The notes under the pieces are model-generated. The model had not been told where the DNA came from. It saw nothing but the letters and a program-made list of their open reading frames with translations, and searched no databases. Positions 1 through 22,390 of a DNA stretch of 64,000 bases are shown here, piece after piece. The stretch covers positions 9,241,210-9,305,209 of the forward strand of contig CM053256.1 of assembly GCA_028583405.1 (NCBI GenBank), given 5' to 3'. The translations under genes and the position numbers were made by a program. This DNA comes from Pogonophryne albipinna (lineage: Eukaryota; Chordata; Actinopteri; Perciformes; Artedidraconidae). Position 1 is the stretch's first letter. Each line of letters starts with the position of its first letter.

Positions 1-2
1 AA

Positions 3-503
3 GTGCAGGGAGGCAGAACCATGAGTCACGGCAGGGTGAACAGTGGAGTAGGTGGAGGCGAAGGAGAGGGAGCAGCAGCCGGAGCGCATACTGGAGATAC
101 ACCAATCCATCACCACGTCCAATCTTCCAAGTTTAGGAGCCCCCCACTGGAAACTCGTCTGTCCATAGACCCCGACCCGTCAACCACAGCCTCTGGACCC
201 TGCGTCCTGGAGACTGGGTCTGCAGCAGGGAGATCAGCCGCTATGCAGAACCACAGCGGGATGTTTCGATCTGTTGCAGTGGACCACCAGCTGCAGGAGC
301 TGCTGGTGGAGGTGCAGTTTTTAGTGGAGCGCGTTAAAGAGCAGGACCGGCTGGTCAGCTTGGCAGAGCAGTGGCAGTTTGCTGCAGCTGTCATTGACCG
401 CCTGTGCCTGATGGGATTCAGTATTTTCAACATTATTTGTACCATCGCTATCCTCATGGCCGCACCCAACTTTGGGGAAGCTCTGTCGAAAGACTTCATC
501 TGA
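3..503 (+). CDS. Alpha-7-like nicotinic acetylcholine receptor subunit, last coding exon (5' part outside window)
   Basis: This is the 3' end of a pentameric ligand-gated cation channel subunit of the neuronal alpha-7 type, which acts at the plasma membrane. The frame is open from the window edge to TGA at 501-503. The first ~85 residues are a low-complexity M3-M4 cytoplasmic loop. They are followed by an amphipathic stretch ([19 protein letters not shown]) and the fourth membrane helix with the hallmark [20 protein letters not shown], ending in [12 protein letters not shown]. The alpha-7 family ends in a nearly identical way (APNF-EA-SKDF), and beta-2 or other alpha subunits do not. A possible splice acceptor, TGCAG, lies at 4-8, so the true exon may begin there and upstream exons are off the window. 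Whether it is chrna7 itself or a teleost alpha-7-like paralogue cannot be decided from this exon. Confidence 0.85.
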   Translation: MQGGRTMSHGRVNSGVGGGEGEGAAAGAHTGDTPIHHHVQSSKFRSPPLETRLSIDPDPSTTASGPCVLETGSAAGRSAAMQNHSGMFRSVAVDHQLQELLVEVQFLVERVKEQDRLVSLAEQWQFAAAVIDRLCLMGFSIFNIICTIAILMAAPNFGEALSKDFI

Positions 504-3247
504 CACACAGAGGGATTTGAGAGAGTGGAAGATGTAAAGGTATGATACAGATGAGGGTTTGTTGGAAGCACAAGTGCTGTTAATGACACTGGGACATACA
601 ACAGTACATATTTCCTATAAAGCTGGAGTGGGCTGTGGTACTTGTGGATTGGAATATGATAATGCTCATTCAGTGTTTACTGTTCACATATTTTCTTTTG
701 CAATGGTTTCTATGTAAGTGTTATTTATGTGTTTGTTTCTCCCAAAAGGTAACCAAAGTTGTTATTTAGAGGTGAAAAATAATCCATCTTGTGTTTGGGA
801 TCTGCTACTAAATATAATGGGTTCTACCTTGACTCATTCCACACCCTTTCACCAAATGTCATGAATTTTGGACCAACATTTTTTCTCTACTCGAGCTGAC
901 AAAGCATATCGTTCTTGGCAGAAGTCAAAAGTAAAAGAAGCGTCTCATATATTGATCATTTTGGTGAAGTTTCAACAAAAGCATTTTTCACTGAAACCTT
1001 GATGATGAAGGTTTGTGTTTCTTTTGTTTTTATCCCAGTCAACAAATTAAGAGTTTGTTGGAATAGTATTGTAATTGAGGATCCTTTAGGAAGATCATCC
1101 TAGAATGTGTGTGAAAACTGGGAAGCATGACTTGATTTGATCAATACTGAATTTGTTATAAAGTCTTTGTTCTGCCATCTTTGAATGCTTCATATAAATG
1201 CAGAGAAACTTGACACTGATGTGTTGCATGTAAACCTGCTTTTCCATACAATACAGACCTGAATATTTGTATGCTATTGTGTGATACTAAAACTATTATT
1301 TATACTAAAGTACACACATTTCTGTTTGCACTGATGAGCTCCTTTACGAGATGTAATTGTTTTTTAATTCTCATAATATCCTTATTTAAATTTGAATTCT
1401 TCTATTACATTAAAAGGTTTTCACAATGTTTCATTTTCAAGAGTATGTCCAAAGTCTTGTTATAAGTATTTCTCCACATGAATATTATTTATCACAATAA
1501 CACAGCCTGAACATCCTCCACATATTTGGATGATGACACTGGTGATTCATTTCTGCAGCACCTTTACCAATCACAGTATCTGATGAACCGCAGAAAACAA
1601 AAAACCCTGCATACTGCCTTAGGGATTATTTTCTACCTTTTTTATTTGTATCTAGCCGTCATTTAACCACGATGGGTTCGATTTATATTAAAACCTTTCA
1701 AAGGCGTCCTGGCCAAGATAAGCAGCAGCAAAAGATTAAAAAAAAGTTATTGTATAGAGATACAAAACAGTAGAATAACAGTTTAGAAAAAAAAGAAATC
1801 CTTCAAAAGATCTTACAAAAATGTATTTATCATTCATTGGAATGACATCTCAGCTGAATAGGGATGGTTAAAAGTACTCCATGTCTTTCTTGTTTCTGAA
1901 TATGTAATACACTTTGACATACACGGCTAGAAAAACATTTCAATGCTTCTTTTTGATTCAAATCATTGGACAATATTTTCCCTTTTTACGAATTTAGATA
2001 AAGTTCAGATTGAAAGACGTGAAAGAAAGAAGGTCAACCTTCCAATAACCCTTTTCAAAATACTTTAAAAAATATTTTAGACACACACACACACAACACA
2101 CAGAAAAACATAATCTCTATGACAGTGGCTGCGCATCAAGTGTTGGTCACTTTGAATAGCAATAGGTCTGAGACTGAGCTGTAGACATTGTACAATAAAC
2201 AGCCTCATGTTTTGTACTCTCTAGACATGTATCACATGTTTTTCTCTGGCTCCGTTTCCTTTGATCAAGGTGTAAACCAGAAACAGAGAGTATTGAAGGA
2301 AAGGGGGTATGAGAGGAAAAAGAGCCAGATGGAGAAAAGTAAAAATGGAGGTAATGTAGCGCAACAATAAAAAGGGGCAAAAGGAAGCAAGAGACAGAAT
2401 GAGCGATGCAGGGGAGGGCTATGCAGAGGCACAGACACAGAATGAAAGAGTACTAGAGAAGGAGATAAAACAAGGCGGGTGGTTGGGAGAAACAGTGGAG
2501 GGAAGGGAAAAATGTGCTGAGAAAGGAAATAGGAGCTGATAAAGTTTTTAACTGATTGCTCATTAATGAGAGAGGGACAGGAGGAGGGGGAGTGGAGAGG
2601 AAGGAGAGAGGAGTGAATCCCCCCTCCTCTTCCTCTTGGATGCTGCTGCTGTTTTCAAAACCGTACTCAGAGCAGCGTTTATGGGTGACTGGACAAATAT
2701 TCTCAATTGGCAAAGATTGCATGTTAGGGTTCTTGGCAAATATTCTAATGCAAATGATGAATAATGCAAACACATGATTGAATTTAGCTAAATGCTCTTT
2801 TGGCATGGCAGTGCGGAAAACCTTTACCCTATTAATAAGGCTTTACACTTTTTTTATTGAAAGTTCAGTATATGTGCAGGCATGGCAGTTTACCATTCAT
2901 TTCATTGGCCTATTGAGCTCATCCTGTCTGTGATGGGTCTGCCGGGGCGGCCTAACATAGCTGAGAGATGCAAAAAAGCACAAGTAATAAATCTGAGATA
3001 CTCCTCTACTGCAGGGACTCAGTCATCCAGCGGCCCGGTGTGCACAGATCCTGCAGAGCTGTTTGTTCAGAGGAGAATCACACAGAAACAGTGGAGCACG
3101 ATGCAGAGAGCAGGAGGGTGGGATGCAGACATGTTTGGTATCAAGGGGCTACTGCAGTGTGTCGCACACATCTGCAGAGTCCTGCTAAGCGACTCATACA
3201 TCAAGTAAGGACCCTGCTGCAGACCTGATGCAGTACACTATCTCTCT

Positions 3248-3249
3248 CA

Positions 3250-3282
<33 letters not shown>
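3248..3282. repeat. (AC)n microsatellite
   Basis: An uninterrupted CA dinucleotide run follows a short CT-rich stretch. Confidence 0.95.
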
Positions 3283-3285
<3 letters not shown>

Positions 3286-4989
3286 ATAGTTTCTTATTTT
3301 ATCCTCGATTTAAGGCAGTCAGCTTTTCCTTTTTTTATAGTAAAGAGGAGGGATTAGGAACATCCCAGCCTATTGTACGTGTTCCCCAGACAGTCTAAGT
3401 GTTTCCCCATGCACAGGAAGAAGCTGCAAATAACTCATGCTCCCATTTCAGAGTCCCAATGTAACATCTTGAAATTGTAAAACCATTTCTCCCATGATGC
3501 AGCGATAGTGCACTTTTTTTAAATCATTTTTTCAAAGCCTCTTCCTGTGATCAAGGTATGAAACTGATATGCACTGAAATTGGACCCTTGGTAAGACATC
3601 TCGACAGGTCTCTGGCCCAGCGATGTTTGCATTTCCAAATTCAGATGCTCCAAGAAAGCATCCCTGACCAGCAGCGGTCGATAGCCATTAATTACAGGGT
3701 GGAGGCACTCAATGCAGGTCGATATGCAGCGGCCATCTCACTGCCCGCTGGGTAATTATTTCCCAGATCTCATTTAAAGACATTAGAGTTGTGGACTGAA
3801 GGGGACAGTAACAGGAGAGAGGAAGAAAGAAAACAGACGTCAGTACAAAAGTGAGAGTGAGGGGAATAGTGGAAAATCATTTCCATAGGATTATCATCTT
3901 CCTGCTTGTGTGTAAAATCATACTTTTGGCAGTGTGTGACTCCTGCAGTTGTCTCAGGTTGCACCGAACACACCCACAAAACGTTGCATCAATAAATCGG
4001 TTTATTTAAAAGAATATGTTACAATTTATTCCAGTAAGCGACGTAACCAAACAATCTCTCTGAAATTTTACATTTCAACATGTCAAAGAATCTGCGGGTT
4101 GACAATCTCCATCCTCTTCTTAGCGTGACTCTTCAAAAGCCAAACTACATCAGGTGATAAACTGAACAACAGAGATGCTCAAATGAACATATTATCTTAC
4201 TAAAATAAATACTGTTAGTGACACTAAACTTTAGTCAGCATGAGAGAGAGAAAGAAGGGGGCTTAGTGCATACTTGAAGGTGGGCAGATCAGACAATGTC
4301 AGAGGATCCACCACGTCAGATACGCTCCAGCAAGCGGACAAGAACACTGGGAAATGCTTTCAGACTTTAGGGTCGCAGGTCTCTAAATTCCAGGCTCAAT
4401 ACATTCATTAAACCTCCTTTACACACCCACCAGGGTCTGCTGAAGGTCATGAATCACCCAAAACGGCTTTTGTGAACAACACCATCATTATAACAAGCCC
4501 TCTGAACAAGAGCCAATCAGAATCAATCTGTGACTCTTTACTTGCACGCAGTATAGAATAATACTGTTGATAAATGTCATAAGGAGCTAAATAAGGGCTA
4601 AATATGATTTAAATAATGGTTAACTGTCATTCAGTGGCATCTTATACTTATTTGATTACCTCATTTAAAACAAGAAAATAACATGAAGTTTGTCATGTTG
4701 TAATGCATAACAGTGGACACATATTTTTCATGTGATTTTAAATGAATTGATTTGGACTAAACATGAAGCAGCTTTTGAGTTAAGCAAGATCTTTTAAATT
4801 GGCTTTCTAAATGAGTTCATAATATGATAAACCAGTTAAGATGTTATGGTCGTAATATCCCAACATAACACTGGGCAATTATTAACATTTAATGTCAGCA
4901 GTTCAGAGTTTAGCGATGTAATAACGTATGATTACAAACATGTATTTAATTGTCAGCCTGAAGTCTCATTGGATCAAATAATCATGTTT

Positions 4990-5200
4990 ATCGCTTATTG
5001 CCTCTGCTAAGAAGGTTACATTTTTGGTTCGTCAGTTTGTCAGAAAAACTACCGTCAATTTTCATATCAATTGTTTGAAGGAAGAACCCTTCACCTTCTG
5101 GATCCGGATCGCAAGGCGGATACACACATTCATTTTCACTTATGTAAACGACCTTGGCGGAGGTCTGTTCTCTCTGAATGTCCTTTCTGGTACAATATTA
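4990..5200 (+). repeat. Dispersed repeat fragment ending in a CTTGGCGGAGGTCTG motif
   Basis: The stretch opens with GCCTCTGCTAAGAAGGTTA and closes with CTTGGCGGAGGTCTGTTCTC. I recall this pair of end motifs from a very common animal interspersed repeat. The family assignment is from memory. No target duplication was identified. Confidence 0.45.
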
Positions 5201-6491
5201 TTACGTTATACTACGAATGAGAACATTAGCTGTGCTCATTTAGAGGGACATTGAAATACACGGTTTACTTCATTACACTGCAGCTGTGTGATCGGTTTTC
5301 TACCAAGCCTTTAGTTAATGTGCCGTTATCTTCATATCTGTTTAACGTTGAAGAAGTGTGCAAGCTGCCCTTTTTTGCGAATAAAAATCTTCTTCCCACT
5401 TAACCTGAATCTGGAGTGCATGAGCAGTTCAACAGTACAGCGAAGTTCCAGCAACAGAAATAAATAGTGCTCCAATTAGAAAGGCCTTTTGAATTACAGG
5501 CCTATTATAAACCCCTTGGGAGCTTTCAGGAGCAAAGTAATCAGTGCCTGTTAAAGAGCAGAAGGAGGAGAAGGACCCCTGCTGTCTCTTATGGGGAATG
5601 CATGCTCAACATATTGTACTCCACTGTCTGATCACTGCTGCTCTACAATGGTCTCAAAATATGAACATGTAGTGTTCACATAATACTATAATACTATACA
5701 TACAAACAAGGTGAATGTATGGCTCTGCACACTGCACCTGTCGTCTGATGATGCAGTGGATAACAATAATGTTGTAATTCAGTCAGAAATGAATGTAAAC
5801 CAATCTGCTTCTTCGGTTACATCTCCCACATTAGGGGGCTGTTAATACTGTCGGATAAAGTGCAACATTAGTCTGAAATGTAAAGTCGTTCCTGCTTGTG
5901 TCAAGTCATCACAGCTATGTCTCTGAATGAAAAAAAAACATTTTACAACGTGTCCACTTTCTCTCTCTCTCTTCTGTCACATTACAATGTTAATAGGTTT
6001 GTTTTATAAATGCAAACTGGTCAACAAATCAATGAAAATGTTTGTATGCGACATAATTAAACGATGACTTACATTCTGAGGGCCTCACTCTGGTCGGACC
6101 CTTGCCTTTTGGGGCCCCCAGCACGCATTAACATGCACAAACACACCTGCACACTAACAACTGGCCGTAAATGGACACACTGAGTCTTCCTGTGGTCAAC
6201 CATCAGTCTCGCTGATCAGTGTTATCTGTGTTCCCCTTTGCGAGCACTAACACTTTTCCTTGTTAGTCCCACAATATTTCCTTATTCACTCCAGCTTGCT
6301 CTTCCCGGTAGGACTACTTCAGAGGAGGCTAACAACCTCCCCACGTACAAGTCACATTCCACTTCAAGTCCCGGCCAATAAGAAGAAGGCCTGCATGAAT
6401 CCAAGTCTGGACAGAGTTCTGCTTATGCGTGATTATGGTGCGCTGGATTCAAGAGTTCTGGTTCACGTGTCTGTAGCTTTTTATATTTCGG

Positions 6492-6510
6492 TTTATTCGA
6501 TTTGTTTATT
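6492..6510 (-). other. Candidate poly(A) signals of snx27
   Basis: Two AATAAA hexamers on the minus strand (TTTATT on + at 6492-6497 and 6505-6510) lie about 170-185 bp downstream of the snx27 stop codon. They are the nearest plausible poly(A) signals. Confidence 0.4.
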
Positions 6511-6675
6511 TGCAGGTGCTTGTTGGTTTGCATGTATCGGGGGTAGCTTTTAGGTTGTAGCTGATGAAGTGTAAAGGATGACCAGGTAGTTAATAGCTGA
6601 GCGTAGCTGGGTCCGGGGCTAGATGAGGGCCGGTGGCGGTAGCGGTGTTGAGTTAAGAGGTAACAATCTCCCTCC

Positions 6676-16754
<10,079 letters not shown>

Positions 16755-16935
16755 TTTTCTATACTCTTTGTATCATTCACTCCAATTCTGCTAACGATAA
16801 ATATCCAATAAACATTAGCTTGTAGTAGCAGGCTAATCAGCTTGGCTAGCTAACTGACCGAGATCTCCGGAAAGAGCCGACAGAGTCCGATGATTCGCGA
16901 GCGCGCGCCCCAGGATGTGTTCCATGTGGGTCAGA
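16755..16935 (-). promoter_or_regulatory. snx27: Inferred snx27 promoter / 5' UTR region
   Basis: The region directly upstream of the snx27 ATG is locally CpG-rich (a GCGAGCGCGCGCCCC stretch near 16897-16911), and no TATA box is seen. This fits a CpG-type housekeeping promoter. The transcription start cannot be placed. Confidence 0.4.
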
Positions 16936-17129
16936 CTCCTTTCCGCGTGCGGTGAGTTTCCTTTCCTGTTTAGGCCATATAATCAGTGGTTTAAAGTAGG
17001 TATATTTACTCAAGTACTGAACTTCAGTACAATTTTGAGGGACTTGTACTTTACTTGAATATTTATATTTACATGTATGTATATAGACTCCTATTTGGCC
17101 ACTTAACATTCTCTGCATAATGTTGCTGA

Positions 17130-18365
17130 AAAAAAATTCTGAACATTGATAACTTGCAAATTGGTCCTGCTACAAAATCTCTACTATTTTTGTTCTACTT
17201 TGTTTCTTATTGCACTATTTTTATTTATTTAAAAAATGTGAGACAAATAATAATACAATAAGAAAAATTATGCAGAAAATTTTAACTTATGTTACTACTG
17301 TTTTGCTTCTTTCCTAAAAACAATAATTAGAACAATCAATGGATATATCAAACAAAATAGACTAGAATATAAAGAGAGATTCCTTAGTTAGTCGTTTTTT
17401 AAACTCTTTAGCCTTGCGTGAAAAACCCTGACAGATACCAGGCATGCAGGCACCTATCAATACCTGCATGCCTGTCAGGGTTTTTACATGTAGTCATTTA
17501 CTTTGTACTGGGATGCACCCTGCGAGGCCAAATGTGCTAGTTTGACTAGCGAAGGATATTATTCTAAAACTTAAATTCGATATTGGCCCTGAAGAAAAAA
17601 CAACGTTTATAAAGTGTGTCACGTACAAACAGAAAAATAACCAACGCAATAACAAAAAGGAAAGTTCACTGCAGTCAAGATATTGAAACATAAATCAATG
17701 AAATCAATTAATACAAGCAGAACACGTAAAGTAAACATGTTAATAATAGAAATGTTATTAAAATACATTTTTGAAAGTGTTTCAAAAGAGTACACTGAGG
17801 TAATAGCATTTGTGTCCCTATTCAGACTTGGTGTAATTATGAATATTATCTAAGGTAATTAACTCCTCTGTTAAATAAATTGTGAGCCATAGTTAGTATG
17901 TAGCCTCCAAGGTTGTTGAAACACAGTGGCCTATTCTAATGCTGATAGTTGCTGGTTTGTTTAGGATTATAAACCATGCTGGTTATTTTGGTATTTCATC
18001 TATTTCATTACTCATTGTTACATAGAGTTTGGAGAATATGTATCCTACCTCTTTGTGTAATTGCCTTTTTGTCCTCTTAATAAGATCATTGTTAGTCTTT
18101 TAAAATGAATCTAGTTTTCACCTTATAAGCTCTCTCAAAGGCTGGTAGTCTATAAATAACTTTTACCTGCAGGGTCTCAGCTTAACTGCAAGGGCAACTT
18201 TTATTATAAAACATCATCCTTTTGAGAGTTTTCTTATAGGTTTGTCACAAGGTAAAACTCTTTGTACCAGGAAGCTTTATGAATACACCCTCTGACATTG
18301 TGTAAGCTTTTCCGGAGACAACAAATAAAGAAAAAAGAAAAAACCAGGGTGTGGGTGCTTGAAAA
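17130..18365 (+). repeat. S100-array spacer unit, inverted copy
   Basis: The sequence is the reverse complement of the spacers at about 26790-28230, 33175-34400, 36800-37560 and 59985-61200. It sits upstream of S100 copy 1 in the same position relative to the gene as in the other units. It is the same unit in opposite orientation. No gene is seen in it. Confidence 0.9.
17421..17485. repeat. Imperfect palindrome AAAAACCCTGACA ... TGTCAGGGTTTTT
   Basis: A 13-bp outer stem and a ~10-bp inner stem (GGCATGCAGG / CCTGCATGCC) are separated by a short one-sided bulge and close on a ~12-nt loop. The same hairpin recurs in the spacers at 27669-27733, 34059-34123 and 60862-60927. Confidence 0.85.
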
Positions 18366-18380
18366 GTGGGTGTGTCAACC

Positions 18381-18471
18381 TCTCTATATAAACCAAGGTG
18401 TCCGTGATCTCTTCACAAATCCTACTCTTCCATCCTCTCTACCTACTCAGGCTTTCATTGAATTTGGTAAG
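18381..18471 (+). promoter_or_regulatory. S100 copy 1 core promoter and non-coding first exon
   Basis: TATATAAA lies at 18385-18392. About 25-30 bp downstream a non-coding exon ends at 18466 with AATTTG followed by donor GTAAGTG. The stretch CTCTCTATATAAACCAAGG and the exon are conserved in all five S100 copies. Confidence 0.8.
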
Positions 18472-18481
18472 TGAACATTTA

Positions 18482-18757
18482 GACATTACATTACATTACA
18501 TTGCATTTAGCTGATGCTTTTATCCAAAGCGACTTACAATAAGTGCATTCGACCAAGAAGATACAAACTTGAAGAAAACAGAATCATATAAGTACTCAGG
18601 TTTTCATACGTAGAGCCAAAACATTTCAAGTGCTACTCAACTGGCTTTAGATAAGCCAGCCCTTTATTAGTATATAAGTGCTTTGTTAGTCGTTTTATTG
18701 CTCGAAGTGGAGTCGAAAGAGATGAGTTTTCAGTCTGCGCCGGAATGAATCATTAAC
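18482..18757 (-). mobile_element. 5'-truncated L2-type LINE end in intron 1 of S100 copy 1
   Basis: Read on the minus strand it begins with a short coding tail (CGGCGCAGACTGAAAACTCA, i.e. RRRLKTHLF, followed by RLHFEQ) and ends TAAGTCGCTTTGGATAAAAG followed by ATGTAATGTAATG repeats. This is a typical fish L2-like 3' end. The same insertion, at the same place relative to exon 1, is present in copies 4 and 5 but absent from copies 2 and 3. Confidence 0.75.
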
Positions 18758-19345
18758 CATTGTGCATTTGAATTGTCTAAATAGTTGATATCTAAAATGT
18801 AGCATTATGTTTTATTAGTGCTATGTATAGGATTTAAATGTCAATGCGTAGAAAGATTATAGCAATTCTCTGATTTACATATTATAGTGACATTCATCAA
18901 AATTGTGGGAATTCTGTCAATTTGAAAATGCAAAGTTGTTTGAAAAGTCATGCAAAAGGTAGGAGAAACTGAGATGAAATGAAGGAGGAACAACACGTAA
19001 AGGAGTCTGGAAATCAGACTAGATGTGTTTGGTTGCCTTGAATTGTTTTGGAAAGATGCAGAATTGCCGACCACACCAAATCACGAATGAGCTTTTCTGT
19101 TGCCCCACCCAAACATGACTTTATCATGTCTGTTGTTCAAAACCAAGGGTACATTTAGTAATTACCCCTTAAAGAAAAGATGAGCAAGATTTTAACCCAC
19201 CGTTTTCAAATAATCAATAATGTTCACAAGACAAATGATGGTTGGGCAGTAAGAATCTTGATCCTAGCACGCTCCAAGAATCCATTTATAAATAAATAAA
19301 CCATGAACTTCACAGTCAACTTTTTTTTTCTTCATTTCAGCAAAC

Positions 19346-19703
19346 ATGGGCATGATTGAAGAACAACTGAAATTATTGAAGACCACCTTCGATAAGCATG
19401 CTGGAAAAGACGCAGACAAAGGTTCAATGAGCAAGGCAGAACTTGCTGATTTGTTCCGCGAGGAGATTCCTGAAATGGCCGTAAGTAAAAAGATGAAGCA
19501 CTATTGTAATATAGATCTGTGTATGCCTCTGTTTATGTTTTAAAATCTAATACAAACTTCTATGGACTTTATCTCTTTAGGGGGACAAAACACAGTTAAA
19601 CCAATTCTTCGCCAACCTGGATGGGGACAAGGATGGAAAAGTTTCTTTCCCAGAGTTTGTTCAGTTTGCAGCATCCTTAATGTTGTTGTACAGCGCATTC
19701 TAA
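19346..19703 (+). CDS. S100-type EF-hand protein, array copy 1
   Basis: This is a small dimeric calcium-binding protein of the S100 family, 85 aa. Coding exons are 19346-19480 and 19581-19703; the acceptor before the first is TTCATTTCAG and the donor after it is GTAAGT, phase 0. Residues ~17-33 (DKHAGKDADKGSMSKAEL) form the S100 pseudo-EF loop. The second exon has the canonical 12-residue loop DGDKDGKVSFPE with D1, D3, D5, G6 and E12 all present, then FVQFAASLMLL and a short tail SAF. Protein length and the intron between the two EF hands are typical of S100 genes. A poly(A) signal AATAAA lies near 19896. It is the only copy on +. The fish S100 subtype (ictacalcin-like or other) cannot be fixed. 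The gene looks intact. Confidence 0.9.
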
Positions 19704-20199
19704 TTTGGCAACATTGCCTCAGAATTCTTTGCCTTAAGGTTATCTCTATACAATCTAGAAAGTACATGTCATTATTATGTGTTCTGAAGAAACACAGATA
19801 ATATCATTGATGGATTCTTATGTTAGCTTAAAGAACCTGAAAGGTGCTGTCTTTGAGCATAAATCATTGATTTTTAATATCAGCTAACTAACAAAAATAA
19901 ATGTTGTCACATTGTATAATTGTTTGTGTGTGTTATTAAACCAAAGACATATGGTGAGAACTCCTACATTCAGCCCTCTCTTTAAAATGCGCATCCTCTG
20001 AAATGCGCATACTCTGAAATGCCATAGAACATGTTAAAAAACTACAACAATCCAACTTTTTTTAAACTTTAAAACCTCCAGACCAAAGTGATGTATACAA
20101 CAACAACAACAACAACAAGGTAAAAGGTCTAAAGTTAAGTACACAAAACAAGAATACAAATATCAGCCATATAGTAAAAAAACATATACAATATAAAAG

Positions 20200-20440
20200 C
20201 AACAATCTGCAAACTGCAGAACGCTAAGAGAAGAGGTGGGTTTTGAGACTTAAGCTCAGAGAGGTGGGGTGCAGCAGCTCAGAGAGGTGGGGTGCAGCAG
20301 CTCAGAGAGGTGGGGTGTAGCAGCTCAGAGAGGTGAGGTGTAGCAGCTCAGAGAGGTGGGGTGTAGCAGCTCAGAGAGGTGGGGTGTAGCCAGGCCATTG
20401 AGGGATTTAAAGGTAAATAAAAGAGTTTTTAAATGAATCC
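20200..20440 (-). repeat. LINE fragment carrying a 23-bp minisatellite
   Basis: On the minus strand the flanks match the L2-like 3' coding end seen at 23870-23910 (AAACCCACCTCTTCTCTTAG). In between, a 23-bp unit (AGCTCAGAGAGGTGGGGTG plus YAGC) is repeated about six times between 20252 and 20393. In the LINE frame the unit reads like the usual motif near the C-terminus, HLSELLHPTSL, so the minisatellite grew from coding sequence. Confidence 0.75.
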
Positions 20441-20937
20441 TAAAATGTATGGTTAACAGGTTGAATTATTCCTTTTATGGCCACTAATGGCGCACCCACT
20501 TTTTTTTTTTTTTGTATAACTCTGCCGCTTCTATTAAGCATGCTGTACATGACAGCAACATTACTTTCCAGCAAGGAACCAAATAAAGAAACTGGATTTG
20601 ATTGAAATAGATAAATGTAATTACAGTGAATATAACTACTATGTCCACCTAATATCAATTCAAACACCATGACACAATTACATCAGATTAATGATAAAAA
20701 AACCTAGAGGACATTATTAGTGCGAATGCATTCCACTATAGTACTTAAATTCTTTATTCTTCCCCTTATTTCAGCCAATACTTTGGCACTCCATACCTTC
20801 AGCTTATTTTCAGCTACAGAAACCATTCAAATATTAAACTATTCAGCCTGTTCAGGAAGCGATGGGAAACCTTCAACTTTTTCAAAATATGTTATACTTT
20901 TTAAAATATTCAGCTTTTTAAAGTCTTTTTTTTAACA

Positions 20938-22390
20938 TGGAAGTCATTGCAATGCACAGTTGAGTAATTTCTTGCATTTAAATAACTGTTTCGATGTGTT
21001 CCAGTCAGGCTTTCGTCCAAACCACAGCACTGAGACTGCTCTTGTAAAGGTCTTCAATGACATCCACTTAAACACAGACAGTGGCAGAACTTCAGTGTTA
21101 GTATTATTAGATCTCAGTGCTGCGTTTGACACTGTTGAGCACAACATATTACTAGACCGACTGGAAAACTGGGTGGGACTTTCAGAAACAGTTCTAAATT
21201 GGTTTGAATCCTACTTAAAGGACAGAAACAACTTTGTTTCTATAGGTAAATACACATCTGAGTTGACAAATATGACATGTGGGGTACCTCAAGGCTCCAA
21301 CTTGGGGCCTCTTCTCTTTAACATCTACATGCTACCACTGGCTCAGATAATGAAGAACAACAAAATAAGTTACCATAGCTATGCGGATGACACACACATT
21401 TACGTAACAATTTCACCAGGAGACTATGCTCCCATTCAAACACTGAGTAAGTGCATTGAACACATCAATGACTGGATGTGTCAGAACTTTCTCCAGATAA
21501 AACTGAGGTAATGGTTTTTGGAGCCAAGGCAGAACGTTTAAAAGTTAGCGCTGAGCTTCAGTCTGCAATGTTCAAAACAACAGATAAAGCCAGAAATCTA
21601 GGTGTAGTCATGGACTCTGACCTGAGTTGCAACAGTCACATTAAAACAGTTACTAAATCAGCCTACTATCACCTAAAGAATATATCTAGGATTAAAAGAC
21701 TAATGTCACAGCAGGATTTGGAAAAACGTGTCCATGCTTTTATCTTCAGTAGACTCGACTACTGCAATGGTGTCTTCACAGGTCTCACTAAAAAATCTAT
21801 TAGAAAGCTGCAGCTGATTCATAACGCTGCTGCTCGAGTCCTCACTAACACTAAGAAAGTAGATCACATCACTCCTGTTCTGAAGTCTTTACACTGGCTT
21901 CCTGTGTGTCAAAGAATAGATTTCAAAATACTGCTGCTGGTTTATAAAGCTTTGAATGGTTTAGGCCCAAAATACATTTCTGACCTCCTGCTAAATTATG
22001 AACCATCCAGATCTCTCAGGTCTTCAGGGACTGGTCAGCTTTCTGTCCCCAGAGTCAGAACTAAACATGGTAAAGCAGCGTTCAGTTATTATGCTCCAAA
22101 TATCTGGAACAAACTCCCAGAAACCTGCAGGTCCGCTGCAACTCTGACTACTTTTAAATCCAGGCTGAAGACTTTTCTTTTTGTCGCTGCTTTTAATTGA
22201 ACTATTCATATCTTAGACTGCACTGTAACTTTTATCCATGTATCTTTTATTTTAATGTTTATTTTATTATCTTTTCTTTTTAATGATTTTAAATGCCATT
22301 TTCTTAATGTCTTTCATTTTTTGTAAAGCACTTTGAATTGCCTTGTGTTGAAAGGTGCTATATAAATAAACTTGCCTTGCCTTGCCTTAC
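20938..22390 (+). mobile_element. L2-type LINE, 5'-truncated, frameshifted reverse transcriptase
   Basis: A non-LTR retrotransposon fragment with RT motifs in order: [54 protein letters not shown], then RLDYCNGVF and IHNAAARVLT in the C-terminal part. The catalytic YADD is present. The frame breaks around 21495-21515, where the first open frame ends and a second continues, so this copy is inactive. The 3' end is AAAGGTGCTATATAAATAAA followed by CTTGCCTTGCCTTGCC. The 5' part of ORF2 and all of ORF1 are missing. A close relative lies on the minus strand at 47458-48709. Confidence 0.9.

Larger units (their letters stand above)
504..6675. other. Intergenic region between the receptor gene and snx27
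   Basis: This stretch holds the presumed 3' UTR of the receptor gene followed by AT-rich DNA. Open frames are all short and show no recognisable domain. It contains an (AC)n run at about 3248-3282 and a dispersed repeat near 4990-5200. Nothing else could be assigned. Confidence 0.6.

Noticed and set aside
18841..19074. 77-codon frame, also present at 25320-25553
   Set aside because: It lies in intron 1 of S100 copies 1 and 2, antisense to the gene, and is shared only because the units are duplicates.
20251..20393. CRISPR-like regular repeats
   Set aside because: The 23-bp units are directly abutting with no spacers, in a vertebrate LINE fragment; this is a minisatellite.
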